Source of the DNA: JACPDH01 sp041671505
GTDB taxonomy: Bacteria > Acidobacteriota > Thermoanaerobaculia > Gp7-AA8
Assembly: GCA_041671505.1 (NCBI GenBank)
Contig: JBAZBK010000001.1
Coordinates: 62,001 to 126,000 of the forward strand
Reading direction: 5' to 3'
Length of the DNA stretch: 64,000 nucleotides
This document shows, piece after piece, positions 9,301 to 17,165 of this stretch. The position numbers were made by a program, and so were the translations under genes. The notes under the pieces were generated by a model that did not search any database, was not told the origin of the DNA, and saw only the letters and a program-made list of their open reading frames with translations. Numbering within the stretch: position 1 is the stretch's first letter; every line of letters begins with the position of its first letter.

Positions 9301-11396
9301 GTCGCGCCGCCAGCGGAGGTCGTGCTGCCGGACGGGGTGATCGTCATGGTAACGGCACCAGTGGTTCCGGTGATCGTCCCCGAGATCGAGCCGGTACAGG
9401 ATGCGGCGTAGCTGATTGTCGTCGTCTGCGTGAGTGTCACGCTCCCGTTCACCAGGGCCGTGTAGGTGACCGACTGCGCCGAGGCGCTGGAGACCGTGAA
9501 GGTCGCCACACCGCTTCCGTTGGTCGTTGCCGGGTTCGGGAGCACGATCGTCGACGTGCCGCTGCCCTGGAGGAGCGCGGCGCTCGCACCGCTGATGACG
9601 GCGTTGCTCGTGTTACGGACAGTGACCGTGACCGTTCCGGTCGCCACACCGCCGCTGACCACGCACGGGGCGCTCGCGGAGATGGTGGAGAGCGAGGCAG
9701 ACGGGATACCGCTACAGGTCGCGACGAAGTCCTGACCCGTGACGTTCGCGTTCGTGATGGTGACGTTGCGGCTCACCGGAGCGAAGGTACAGCCCGCGAG
9801 GGTCGGGGTGACCACGTATGTCGCCGGGGCGAGCGCCGCGGTGACGTAGGTGTTGGTCGCGCCGCCGACGGAGCTCGTGCTCCCGGACGGGGTGACACCC
9901 ATGGCGACGATGCCGATCGTCCCCGTGATGGTACCGGCGATGGTGAAGGTACAGGCCGTCGCCTGGAAGTTGACCGCGGCAGAGGCGGTCGCCGCGACGC
10001 CGCCGGCCGTACCGGTGAAGGTGCGGGCGCCGGTCGTGGTGCTCGTGACCGTGAAGGTGGCGACACCCGAGGCGTTGGTCTGGGCCGTGGTGGCGTTCTG
10101 GATCGGGGCAACCGGCGTGATGGTGAGCCCCGTCATGTTCGACGAGGTCAGCGTCACCGGGACGCCCTGCATGACCGGGGTCGTGGTGACGGTCACCGTG
10201 AAGGCGGTGTTCGTTTGCGCGCAAGTGGATGAGGCGGTCGTGATCGCCGAGGTGGGAGGCGTGCCCGTGACGATCACGCCATTGAGGTTCACTCCGACGG
10301 TACCGACGAGGTCGGTGAGCGCTGCGCCGGCGCCGGTCTGGCGGACGTTGGCCAGTGGCAGGAGGACGCCCGCTGCGTCGGTATCAGTTGCAGCGACCAC
10401 AGTACCGGCGACGTACGCGAGGCCCGTCGGCAGCACGCGGAGGTCACCCGTCGAGACCGTCGTGTTCGGGTAGTCGAGGTTGAGGTAGACCGGATCGGCC
10501 GCGAGGTCGAAGGTCGAGTTGCTCGCGGTGTCGCGATACATCGCACCTGCGACGCGACCTCCCGCGAGAGCCGTGCCCGCGTCAGTGTCGAGGGCTGCGA
10601 CGATGGTGCCGGCGGCGTAACCCGGGAGGGTCGAAACGGCGGTGAGGCGCGTGTCGCCGGCGTTGACGGTGCCGGAGGCATTCGCGTCGATGTACAGGTC
10701 CTCCTCAGTCCCCGTGCCGACATTCATCCAATCGCCGTAGCGGATGAGCTGCTGGGTGGTGCCAGCATCGGCCGCAAACCCGATGGCGCCGTTGGTCACG
10801 AGGCGCATGGCCTTGAAGTACATGGTGAACAGACGATCCGACCCGTTGTCGTAGCCCGTCGGGGCGGCGGTGTCGGACTGGCTGTAGATCTGCGCGTCGG
10901 TGTCGGACGGATCCGAGCCGAACGCGAGGATTCCGGAACCCGTCGTGTTGTTGATGACGTTCGAGGCGCCGGCGGACGGGAAATTGATCGCGTTCTGGAG
11001 CAGCACGTTGACGCTTCCCGACGTCTGCGTGGTGTCCGGGAACGAGGTGATGTCGGATCCGTCGATCGGACTCACGATGTGGAAGTCCACCGGGTTGTAG
11101 CTCGCCTGGAGGACGAAGGCATTCACCGCCGCGCCATCTGTGTCGACGATGACGGAGACGGGGAAGATGACTCCCACCGCCTTCGTGCCCGTCGTGACGA
11201 GCGAACTCGCGAAGGTGTCGGGGTTCGTGACCGAACCCGCGGCCGTATCGGGGCGACCCTCGAGCGTCAGGCGGACGCTCGCCGCTGCACCACCGGCGGC
11301 ATTCGCAATGTTCGATGGTATTCCAACGTGGCTCGGGAAGAGACTCAGGACGATGACGAGTGACGTCAGCCGCCGCGAGCGTGCAGCACGAGCCAT
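6330..11396 (-). CDS. Giant secreted surface protein: cohesin-like, Ig-like repeats, FN3, three SLH domains
   Basis: The 1,688-residue product starts at the ATG at 11396 with a signal peptide (basic MARAARSRR, then a hydrophobic core). A cohesin-like beta domain follows (VGVIFPVSVIVDTDG to about residue 150), then dockerin-like or carboxypeptidase-regulatory segments (DLYIDANASGTVNAGD). Next come Ser/Thr-rich Ig-like (invasin-type) units alternating with about 80-residue ISGTITGTTG...CTF...VATC units present three times. After these are a second cohesin-like domain (VSVEAGEQFILPLRVSN), an FN3 domain (GAVKNLRIEATGNG) and three C-terminal SLH repeats with TRGEFAKML, TRIEAARMI and TRSEAAIML. It should be exported and anchored through SLH. 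It is unusual cargo for a mobile element. Adhesion or recipient contact is only a guess. Confidence 0.88.
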   Translation of the reverse strand: MARAARSRRLTSLVIVLSLFPSHVGIPSNIANAAGGAAASVRLTLEGRPDTAAGSVTNPDTFASSLVTTGTKAVGVIFPVSVIVDTDGAAVNAFVLQASYNPVDFHIVSPIDGSDITSFPDTTQTSGSVNVLLQNAINFPSAGASNVINNTTGSGILAFGSDPSDTDAQIYSQSDTAAPTGYDNGSDRLFTMYFKAMRLVTNGAIGFAADAGTTQQLIRYGDWMNVGTGTEEDLYIDANASGTVNAGDTRLTAVSTLPGYAAGTIVAALDTDAGTALAGGRVAGAMYRDTASNSTFDLAADPVYLNLDYPNTTVSTGDLRVLPTGLAYVAGTVVAATDTDAAGVLLPLANVRQTGAGAALTDLVGTVGVNLNGVIVTGTPPTSAITTASSTCAQTNTAFTVTVTTTPVMQGVPVTLTSSNMTGLTITPVAPIQNATTAQTNASGVATFTVTSTTTGARTFTGTAGGVAATASAAVNFQATACTFTIAGTITGTIGIVAMGVTPSGSTSSVGGATNTYVTAALAPATYVVTPTLAGCTFAPVSRNVTITNANVTGQDFVATCSGIPSASLSTISASAPCVVSGGVATGTVTVTVRNTSNAVISGASAALLQGSGTSTIVLPNPATTNGSGVATFTVSSASAQSVTYTALVNGSVTLTQTTTISYAASCTGSISGTITGTTGAVTMTITPSGSTTSAGGATNTYISTGLTVGTYTVTPSLSNCTFTPASRSVPVTTTAVTGQNFVATCSTATPQSLTISPSCIVASSSSNTSSTVTLQFSGTNTANALASSISISPTTSVSLSPSSLTTSGTGSGSVTVTANSSALGMHMVAATIASTTVSAQLNIVSSSASCGATVSSSNSSISAGQACVVSGGVATGTVTVTVRNTSGAVMSGQSVSLIQASGTSTITPATATSNASGVATFTVSSATAQSVTYSALVNGSVTLTQQASVNFATFCTGSISGAITGTTGAITMTIAPSGSTTSTGGATNTYSSSGLTAGTYTVTPSLTNCTFTPFSRSVTLSSSNAAGQSFVATCVTPVTRTVSLPRDVSVEAGEQFILPLRVSNGLGIGSFALSVFYDPNLVDYVGTFGSIDTASFSFVDGLIDADGGMKELLVGGTSSTPIAMSSEATLAYLMFSANAATSGAASFQLMYGTDDIAGASFIDGLVAITPVTPSAANSAVAFVDGCDTDGSTVLATVQAVVRDAAGDPIPGARVTIVQSVSSAEAIFSPVGASFGYADADENGVATIYALWEQPYDALGSATFIHAAANDTIIAEGIPSPLPSSCRFVPPTCSTFTYSDWGTCSNGLKTRNVASALPAYCTGGSPDVIRSCTPTFLSGTADVAITITSPKNKDDEDLTTDSSSIDLRGTSGVDVAIVEVNGTAATLDSVSHEWRYRASLDDGDNSFTIRGYSSDRSTSSVASITITRDVEAPGAVKNLRIEATGNGAKLTWKSPSDDDVEKYHVYRMSGKTGVELTTTRTLSATVTGIGTFAVTAEDAVGNESDLDDAPRVTLARDSGFSDVLSSSNASAAIALLRERSIVQGRGNGTFDPNGLVTRGEFAKMLAGVRGVSPEAGAAPFSDVSPRSSLAGYIAAIAKRGWASGQGGFFGPDRYVTRIEAARMIVQAAGLPSGGNIDFSDVTDPTERQLVAAIVKAGVASGNNGRFEPYRSLTRSEAAIMLAAIVNEA
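8290..9960 (-). repeat. Internal repeats coding for about 80-residue Cys-bearing units
   Basis: Three related units end near 8290, 9155 and 9715. Each encodes an SGTITGTTG-like start, a GGATNTY core, a CTF segment and a VATC end. Units one and two are also highly similar in DNA over the stretch coding for TYTVTPSL. Between the units are homologous Ig-like blocks (CVVSGGVATGTVTVTVRNTS). The repeats could recombine to change protein length. Confidence 0.75.
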
Positions 11397-11478
11397 GGAG
11401 GTGGGGGTGAGAGTGTGCGTTTCGATGTGTCTCGCGTAGGTGGCCCCTGCAGCGTACGCTGCGTGAACAGCAGGATCT

Positions 11479-11543
11479 GTTAGGCGCTCACCTGAACCTA
11501 GTATGAAACGAATCCCGCTTCCTGTAAAGGCGTAGCGCCTAAC
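11479..11543. repeat. Perfect 10-bp inverted repeat in the SLH gene leader
   Basis: GTTAGGCGCT (11479-11488) and AGCGCCTAAC (11534-11543) are exact complements 45 bp apart, about 80-150 bp upstream of the SLH start. It may be an operator or a looping site. Both arms contain the GTTAGGC heptamer that is over-represented in this window. Confidence 0.6.
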
Positions 11544-11623
11544 GGTGGCCGCGCTGACGGCGCGAACGGGCCGACAAGTCCACATCGCGAGCGCCGAGGC
11601 TCATCGATCCGTATGAGAAAGCG

Positions 11624-11995
11624 TCATACGCCGCTGATCAGAAGCCTCCGAAGCTCCTCATCCAGTCTTTCCTTCGCGTCAAGCCGAAGCGGACGAATGC
11701 GCTCAACCCAGCCCGAGTGATCGCGACTGAGTCGCTCCCTGCACCTACCTGCGACCGCCGCAAGATGCACCTTCTGCTGGGAGATGTGCGCTGATTCGCT
11801 CTCGCTGAGGTCCGTGCTGTTGATTCTCACTCGCATCTCGGATGACAGATCATTCAACGAGTCGAAGGACGCAAGTACTGACAGCACTGTTTCCACCTGG
11901 TCTTCGGACCATACCGCTTCTTCCAGGGAGTCTTCGAGCTCTCCGCCAAGATCGAGGAACGTTTCGTAGAACCACTCCCGCGCGCTTGTCGTCAT
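11624..11995 (-). CDS. Uncharacterised acidic helical protein
   Basis: The 123-residue product starts at the ATG at 11995, preceded by a perfect AGGAGG (12001-12006) with a 5-nt spacer. A TTG 15 bases upstream is less likely. The protein is acidic and largely helical (ELEDSLEEAVWSEDQVETVLSV), with a basic C-terminal half (ERIRPLRLDAKERLDEELRR). There is no signal peptide or membrane segment. The family is unknown. It is transcribed toward the SLH gene. Confidence 0.6.
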   Translation of the reverse strand: MTTSAREWFYETFLDLGGELEDSLEEAVWSEDQVETVLSVLASFDSLNDLSSEMRVRINSTDLSESESAHISQQKVHLAAVAGRCRERLSRDHSGWVERIRPLRLDAKERLDEELRRLLISGV

Positions 11996-12410
11996 TCCAT
12001 CCTCCTGCAAGCCGGTTTGTACAACTCGGTCTCCTGCAGCGTCTAGTAGATTCTGCCACCGGGATCCAGATACCAGCCGCGTGTCGCGACGTACAGTGCT
12101 GGTTTCTGCGCATCACTCCACGTGCATCCAAAAGTGCCCGGGGTCGCCAGCGAAGACCCCACCACGGCGAACTGCTGCGCTGCGTACGTCGGCGCCCCGA
12201 CGGCGCGCGCCGGTGTGATGGGTGAGCACCACCGCACCGACCGTTGCAGCCGTGCCCGCGCGGTGCTACGGTCCCTGTGCTCTTTTTGTCACTCGTAGAT
12301 AACCATGGTGGTCCATCAGCGCGGAATCTGAGGCGCGTCTCGCGCGTCACCGCAGCTGAGGAATCGCATCCGGATGCCGTCCAGGCGGTATCGCGCGCAC
12401 CGGACCCGGA
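11996..12410. other. Intergenic stretch without a recognisable gene
   Basis: Apart from the AGGAGG serving the gene to the left, I see no supported coding region. Frames here lack ribosome binding sites and have out-of-frame composition. The stretch leads up to the tRNA fragment and the second integrase. Confidence 0.5.
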
Positions 12411-12455
12411 TTGCGGAGCTTGAGGTCGCAGGTTCGAGCCCTGCCGGGTACACCA
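12411..12455 (+). pseudogene. tRNA 3' fragment (Arg-like), candidate internal att site
   Basis: The bases form the 3' half of a tRNA: loop TTGCGGA, one anticodon-stem strand, variable AGGTC, a perfect T-arm (GCAGG TTCGAGC CCTGC), the 3' acceptor strand CGGGTAC, A and CCA. No matching 5' half exists upstream; neither GTACCCG nor a D-arm is present. If the loop is tRNA-derived the anticodon would be GCG (Arg). It lies about 95 bp before an integrase gene, the same arrangement as tRNA-Ala and the first integrase. Confidence 0.75.
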
Positions 12456-12548
12456 TGGCACGCCGAAATGGCGTCAGGCAGCGGTTCGCTCAGACGCGGA
12501 CGGCAGTCGGGCGTGGTTCGAGCGTGACCACAAGAAGCGGACAATCTT

Positions 12549-13643
12549 GTGGGTCATCTCGCGAGCGGCATGGGGGCGCACAGTTCCTCCCCCTTTCCTC
12601 CCATGGGTTCCCCCTTCACCCCGGGCGCCGTGAGCTCCGCGAGCGCCAACCCTTCCACACCACTCGCCGCGGGCGCCTCACCCGTGCTCGCCTACCGTGT
12701 CGCCGACGAGCTCCCGGCGGCGTTCGCGCGCTTCGTGACGTACGCACGGTCATACCGGAACCACAGCGCGACCACCATGCGGTGGCACCGCGAGGTGTTC
12801 GCCATGTTCGTCGACTTCCTTGGGACCGTTGCCGTGACGACGGTCGAGCCGCACACCGCGGCCGCACTCGTGCAGGAGTGGATCGCTCGCGCCCACGAGC
12901 GTCGGCTGTCGCCGTTCACCGTCCAGACGTACTGGCGCGGCCTGCGGAGCTTCTTCGCGTTCCTCGAGCGCGCCGACGGGTTCCCGAACCCCTACCACCA
13001 GCTGGCCCCGCCCGCGATCCCCGACGCGCTGCCGAAGGCGCTCACTGAGGCGGAGTGCCTGAGGGTGCTCGACGCGGCGCACAACACCGACTGGCGTGAC
13101 GCGTTCGCGCGCGCACGCGCCGTCGCGATGATCGGGATGGCGCTCTACGCTGGGCTGCGGCGGAGCGAGATCCTGCACCTCGCGTTCACGGACGTGAACC
13201 TCGACGACGGCTCGATCCGCGTCGTCCGCGGCAAGGGCCGCGGCGGCGGCAAGGACCGCGTGACCTACGCCGCGCCGGAGCTGCAGGCGCTCCTCCGTAC
13301 GTACCTCGACGAGCGGCGGCGAACCAAACGCAGCAGCGTCGAGCTCTTCACGGCGATGCGCGGCGGCCACGGCGTCTCGGAGGTCACGTTGAAGCGGATC
13401 GTCGAGCGCGTGCGCGCCACGGCGGGGGTGCGGTTCTCGCTCCACCGACTGCGCCACTCGTTCGTGACGATGCTCCTGCGCCGGAACGTCCCGATCCACG
13501 TCGTCCGCGACCTCGCGGGGCACCGCGACATCAAGACGACGGAGCGCTACTCGCGCGTCTTCGACGAGGACAAGCGCCGACACGTCGCGTCACTCACCTT
13601 CGCCCCGCAACCGACGCCGCCGCCGGAGCCGACGCCACGTTAG
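12549..13643 (+). CDS. Tyrosine recombinase (second integrase)
   Basis: This 364-residue XerC/D-like recombinase has all catalytic residues: Arg in GLRRSEIL, Lys in GKGRGGGKDR, HRLRHSF, GHRD and Tyr in TTERYSRVF. The core-binding domain spans about residues 50-150. The listed start is a GTG; in-frame ATGs at 12570 and later are possible because the first 45 residues are low-complexity Pro/Ser/Ala. It reads away from the tRNA fragment and ends overlapping, tail to tail, the third recombinase. It may once have integrated a separate element at the second tRNA, or act with its neighbour on one site. Confidence 0.88.
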   Translation: MGHLASGMGAHSSSPFPPMGSPFTPGAVSSASANPSTPLAAGASPVLAYRVADELPAAFARFVTYARSYRNHSATTMRWHREVFAMFVDFLGTVAVTTVEPHTAAALVQEWIARAHERRLSPFTVQTYWRGLRSFFAFLERADGFPNPYHQLAPPAIPDALPKALTEAECLRVLDAAHNTDWRDAFARARAVAMIGMALYAGLRRSEILHLAFTDVNLDDGSIRVVRGKGRGGGKDRVTYAAPELQALLRTYLDERRRTKRSSVELFTAMRGGHGVSEVTLKRIVERVRATAGVRFSLHRLRHSFVTMLLRRNVPIHVVRDLAGHRDIKTTERYSRVFDEDKRRHVASLTFAPQPTPPPEPTPR

Positions 13644-14761
13644 GCGAGGTCGACGTCGAGGCGGAGCTTCTGCACCTCGCTCGCGTGCTCCCCGTCGTAC
13701 ACATGGGAGTAGCGCTTCAGCATCTCGAGGCTGGCGTGCCCCATGAGGTCCATCGCGATCCGGTCGGAGACGCCCGACGCGCGGAGGAGCGTCGCGTAGG
13801 TGTGGCGGAGCATGTGCGGGGAGACGCGCGTCCCGAGCGCCTGCGAGGCGAACTCGAAGAGGCGCTTGACCGTAGTGACCCCGATCGGCTGGTTGCTTCG
13901 GGCAGACGTTAGGAGCTCCGGGTGCGACCGCCGAGCGCGGTCCCGCTCGGCGAGGTAGTGCCCCACGAGTGCCACCAGCTGAGGGGGCATGTACGCCGTT
14001 CGATCCTTGCCTCCGTGGCGTCCCTTCGCCAAGCGGAGGTGAATCGTCTCATGCGAGACGTCGACGTCCCGAACCGTGAGTCGCAGCACCTCGCTCCGAC
14101 GGAGGCCAGCGAGCAGCATCAGGCCGACGATGAGTAGGTTGCGCGACCGCAGCAGCTCGCTCCGCCATCGGTAGTTCGCCACGATCGCGAGCAACCGCTC
14201 TGCGGACGGGCGGGTCAGCAGCCGCGGCTGCGTCGGGCCGATCTTCGGCGGCTCGAAGACCCCGAACGGGTTCACCATGTTGTGGGCCCGCTCGACGCGC
14301 GCGAAAACCGCGTTCAGCGCGTTCCAGTACGTCCGAATGGTCACGCGCGCGACCCCTCTGGCGCGGAGCGACGCGAGCCACATCTCGATAACCCGCGCCT
14401 GCCGCTCGAGCGTACCTGACAGTAGGGCTCGCTCTAGGTGCGCCTCTCGGACGAAGCCGAGGAACTGCCGCTGACAGTCGTCGAACCAGCGCGTCGTTCG
14501 CTCGCTCAGACCCTCGGTTGTCGCGGCGAGGGAGATCACGCGCCCGACGGAGTCGGAGAGGTGATCGAGAGACGGGAACTGGAATGGCCGTAGCGGAGCG
14601 GCCGAGCGGTACGGTGCCCGCAGCGTGAGGGCCGTCGAGATCGCCGGTACTACTGCTGAAAGCGTGGGCTCCGACAGTGGCACGTGCGAGTCGATCGCGC
14701 TCCCCGAATCACGCAGGTGCCGCGGTTCGTGGTGCTGCTGCTGAGGTGCAGGAGCGGCCAT
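13640..14761 (-). CDS. Tyrosine recombinase (third)
   Basis: The 373-residue protein starts at the ATG at 14761, which shares one base with the TGA of the upstream ATPase gene (TGATG), so it is translationally coupled. The frame upstream of this ATG is a shadow of the ATPase gene. Catalytic residues are complete: GLRRSEVL, KGRHGGKDR, HMLRHTYA, GHAS and Tyr in KRYSHVYD. It resembles the convergent neighbour (both have LRRSE and a G-rich Lys hairpin ending GGKDR), so the two may be diverged duplicates or work as a pair, as some tandem phage-like integrases do. It is the last gene of a leftward four-gene operon. Confidence 0.88.
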   Translation of the reverse strand: MAAPAPQQQHHEPRHLRDSGSAIDSHVPLSEPTLSAVVPAISTALTLRAPYRSAAPLRPFQFPSLDHLSDSVGRVISLAATTEGLSERTTRWFDDCQRQFLGFVREAHLERALLSGTLERQARVIEMWLASLRARGVARVTIRTYWNALNAVFARVERAHNMVNPFGVFEPPKIGPTQPRLLTRPSAERLLAIVANYRWRSELLRSRNLLIVGLMLLAGLRRSEVLRLTVRDVDVSHETIHLRLAKGRHGGKDRTAYMPPQLVALVGHYLAERDRARRSHPELLTSARSNQPIGVTTVKRLFEFASQALGTRVSPHMLRHTYATLLRASGVSDRIAMDLMGHASLEMLKRYSHVYDGEHASEVQKLRLDVDLA

Positions 14762-16392
14762 CACGACACGTCGGCAGTAGTCTCCACGATCCCCGCAGTT
14801 CGGTTCCTGCGCGCCGTGCGCTCCGCCATCTGTGCCGCGTGCATCGCGCTTGCTGGTGTGGCCTCCAGCGTCGGCAGTGGCGATCCCCGCTTCGTAGCCC
14901 CCATCGCGGCGTCGATCCGCTCGCGGAGCTCGTGCTCCCGGAACGGGAGATCGAGCGGCTTCAGCACCTGGATGCGCCGCGCCTTGAACGGGCGATCCTT
15001 CAGGTACCAGTAGCACGCGCCGACCGGGAGGCTCGCGAGTTCGCGCGTGCGCCACGCGATCTCCTCCGCCGGAGTGAGCAGCGGGTCGTCGACGGCGTCG
15101 TTCGGGCGCGTCGGCTCGCGCCACACCGAGCCGAGCGGCTCGAAGATGTCGCGGGCGAGCAGCTGCGCTTCCGAATGCGGGAGCCGGAAGAAGAACTGCC
15201 GCGCCGTGTTGCCGAGGAGGTGCGGCCGGAAGTTCGGCGGGAACAGAGAGAGCCCCTGTGCGGCGAGCGTCACGAAGACGCGGTACTTGCGCGCGGCCAC
15301 GAGGAAGTCCTCGAGCCCGCTCCCCGCCGCCGCGAGCACGTGCGCCTCGTCGAGCAGGAGCATGTAGGGCTTGCGCTTCGCAGGTGCCACGCGCTCCCGC
15401 TGGAGCGCTGCAGCCTGAAGCGCATTCACGAGGAGGCGGCCCACAACGTCCGCCGTAGGACCGAGATAGCCCTTCGCAAGATTCACGAGCACCGTGTCCC
15501 CACGATCGATTGCGCCTAACAAGTCGAAGGTACTCGTCGGTTGCCCGAGCAGGCGCTGGACCGCGATTGAGCCCAAAAAGGGCTCCAGCTTGTTCAGCAC
15601 GGCGCTCACGTACATGGCCTCGCGCGCCCCGAAGCGGGTCGTGAAGTACGCCCGGGACTCCTTCGAGGCGGTGGCGAGTGTAAGGCGCTGCACGTCGGGG
15701 AGGAGGAAGAACGACGGGAGGTCAACGAGACTCATGGGAGCAGCGCTCTCGATGCACGCTCTCAGGGCATGACGCGTCAACTCTTCGACTTTCACGCCCC
15801 AGGACCAGGACGCAGCGTCCTCACCCGCGTAGAGCCGCTTCAGGACGCCCACGAGGAGATCCACCTGCCGACCGACATCGAGCCCCGCACGCCGCGTGAG
15901 CGGATTCCAGCCGGGCAGCAGCTCAGGGCGCGTTAGGTCGAGCAGAACGAGGTGCTCGGGCCGCTCGATGAGCGCCCACGCGGCGACCCGCGTGAAGAGG
16001 TCTCCGTGCAGGTCGATCATGGCGAAGCCTTGCTTCTGCCGCAGGTGGACCAGCGCGAGCGATTCGAGCAGGCTCGACTTGCCGCTGCCCGTCGCACCGA
16101 GGACGAGCGCGTGCTGCTGGAGGTCCGGCGCAGCGAGGTGCGTCGCGATCGGCGCTTCGCGTCCCGGTACGGAGTACGTCCCGAAGGCGATGCCCTTTCG
16201 CTGCAACTGCGCGTGCACGAACGGATCGCGCGCCCAGAAGGCGGCCCACCCCTGCCGCGTTCGCGCCGGGGTCGTGTCGAACGTGAGCTGCATCGGCTCC
16301 TCGGGGTGGAGTCGCCTCCGAATCACAACGACGACCGCACCGCTCACGGTCATGGCGACGGCGAGTGAGAGTGCGAGCGCAAGCGACGTCAT
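14761..16392 (-). CDS. TraG/VirD4-like coupling ATPase (module 1)
   Basis: The 543-residue protein has one N-terminal membrane helix (residues 5-24), a Walker A motif (GATGSGKSS, about 99-107) and Walker B (LLLDEAH, about 347-353) followed by TLAAQGLS, the arrangement of TraG/TraD/VirD4 and related HerA-type conjugation ATPases. Family members pump DNA at the inner membrane. Its ATG overlaps the previous stop as ATGA, and its own stop overlaps the third recombinase start. A second, different ATPase of this kind is encoded at 54354-55886, so the element has two. Confidence 0.8.
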   Translation of the reverse strand: MTSLALALSLAVAMTVSGAVVVVIRRRLHPEEPMQLTFDTTPARTRQGWAAFWARDPFVHAQLQRKGIAFGTYSVPGREAPIATHLAAPDLQQHALVLGATGSGKSSLLESLALVHLRQKQGFAMIDLHGDLFTRVAAWALIERPEHLVLLDLTRPELLPGWNPLTRRAGLDVGRQVDLLVGVLKRLYAGEDAASWSWGVKVEELTRHALRACIESAAPMSLVDLPSFFLLPDVQRLTLATASKESRAYFTTRFGAREAMYVSAVLNKLEPFLGSIAVQRLLGQPTSTFDLLGAIDRGDTVLVNLAKGYLGPTADVVGRLLVNALQAAALQRERVAPAKRKPYMLLLDEAHVLAAAGSGLEDFLVAARKYRVFVTLAAQGLSLFPPNFRPHLLGNTARQFFFRLPHSEAQLLARDIFEPLGSVWREPTRPNDAVDDPLLTPAEEIAWRTRELASLPVGACYWYLKDRPFKARRIQVLKPLDLPFREHELRERIDAAMGATKRGSPLPTLEATPASAMHAAQMAERTARRNRTAGIVETTADVS

Positions 16393-17165
16393 AGGAGCGG
16401 GGGATTAGGCGCAAAGTGGAGGAGCAGGAGGATCCCCGTGGCCGCGAGCGCGAGCAGCGTGAGGACGACGAGGTGCGCGAGAGAACGCCGGAGCGTGGGG
16501 ACCGCGAGGAAGCGAAGCTGCAAGCGCTGGAGCCGCGTCGGCGGCTTCGGGTCGCGGACGACCAGCCCCCCGGACGCGTCGGGCTGGAGCATGCCCCGCG
16601 CACGGAGCCGTCGCAGGTGCCAGTGCGCGTGCACGCGCCCGCGGAGGGCGACCGTCTCGACGACGTGGTCGATGTGCGTCTCGCTCCGCTGCGGCTCGAG
16701 GAACAGGAAGTACAGGAATACAGTGAACGTCGTGCGGCCGATGATCGGGAGCACCTGCACAAACCAGTTCGTCGGGAGGTCAACGCGGATCGTGCGCTCG
16801 AACGTGCGTGGGACGTCGGTGCCTCCCACGATTTCCACGATGACCGTATCGACTCCCCAGAAGTCTTCGACGTGGTAGACGGCCATTTTCAGCCTAACCA
16901 AATTGTCGAGCCAAGAAATCACCCTGCGATTTGTGGTTTTCAGCACCCACGCCAAATCATTCATGCGCAGCGCGAGGTGCCCCGTTCGCTGACGGAGGGC
17001 GCGCACGAGCAGGAGCAGCAGCGCCTCGTTGCGCCCGACGCTCCCGACGATCACGAAGAAGGCGGTGAGATCCGCCCGCACCATCGAGAGCCCATCGGCC
17101 GGGGTCGCGTGCGGGACGAGGAAGCGGAGCCGCGTGTCGTCCTGGAGCGTGTGGTCAGGCCGCAT
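16389..17165 (-). CDS. Uncharacterised winged-helix-like membrane protein
   Basis: This 258-residue product has a helical first half with a winged-helix-like piece (LAWVLKTTNRRVISWLDNLVRL), a central beta-rich part, a second wHTH-like piece (VHAHWHLRRLRARGML) and one C-terminal membrane helix (LVVLTLLALAATGILLLL). Its start lies inside the preceding HTH gene and its stop overlaps the ATPase start as ATGA. A membrane-tethered DNA-binding partner of the ATPase is a reasonable inference, but the family is not known to me. Confidence 0.6.
   Translation of the reverse strand: MRPDHTLQDDTRLRFLVPHATPADGLSMVRADLTAFFVIVGSVGRNEALLLLLVRALRQRTGHLALRMNDLAWVLKTTNRRVISWLDNLVRLKMAVYHVEDFWGVDTVIVEIVGGTDVPRTFERTIRVDLPTNWFVQVLPIIGRTTFTVFLYFLFLEPQRSETHIDHVVETVALRGRVHAHWHLRRLRARGMLQPDASGGLVVRDPKPPTRLQRLQLRFLAVPTLRRSLAHLVVLTLLALAATGILLLLHFAPNPPLL

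Noticed and set aside
6270..9735. Rightward frames opposite the SLH gene
   Set aside because: They are antisense shadows of a repetitive GC-rich gene and lack ribosome binding sites.
11479..11543. Integron attC site
   Set aside because: The heptamers fit the core words, but their order (GTTRRRY first, RYYYAAC second) is the reverse of attC, and single heptamers are scattered without cassette structure.
12347..12544. Leftward frames containing CDLKLRNPG-like residues
   Set aside because: They are translations of the tRNA 3' fragment on the wrong strand, a common artefact.
14762..15124. N-terminal extension of the third recombinase
   Set aside because: It overlaps the ATPase gene out of frame; the TGATG coupling start is clear.
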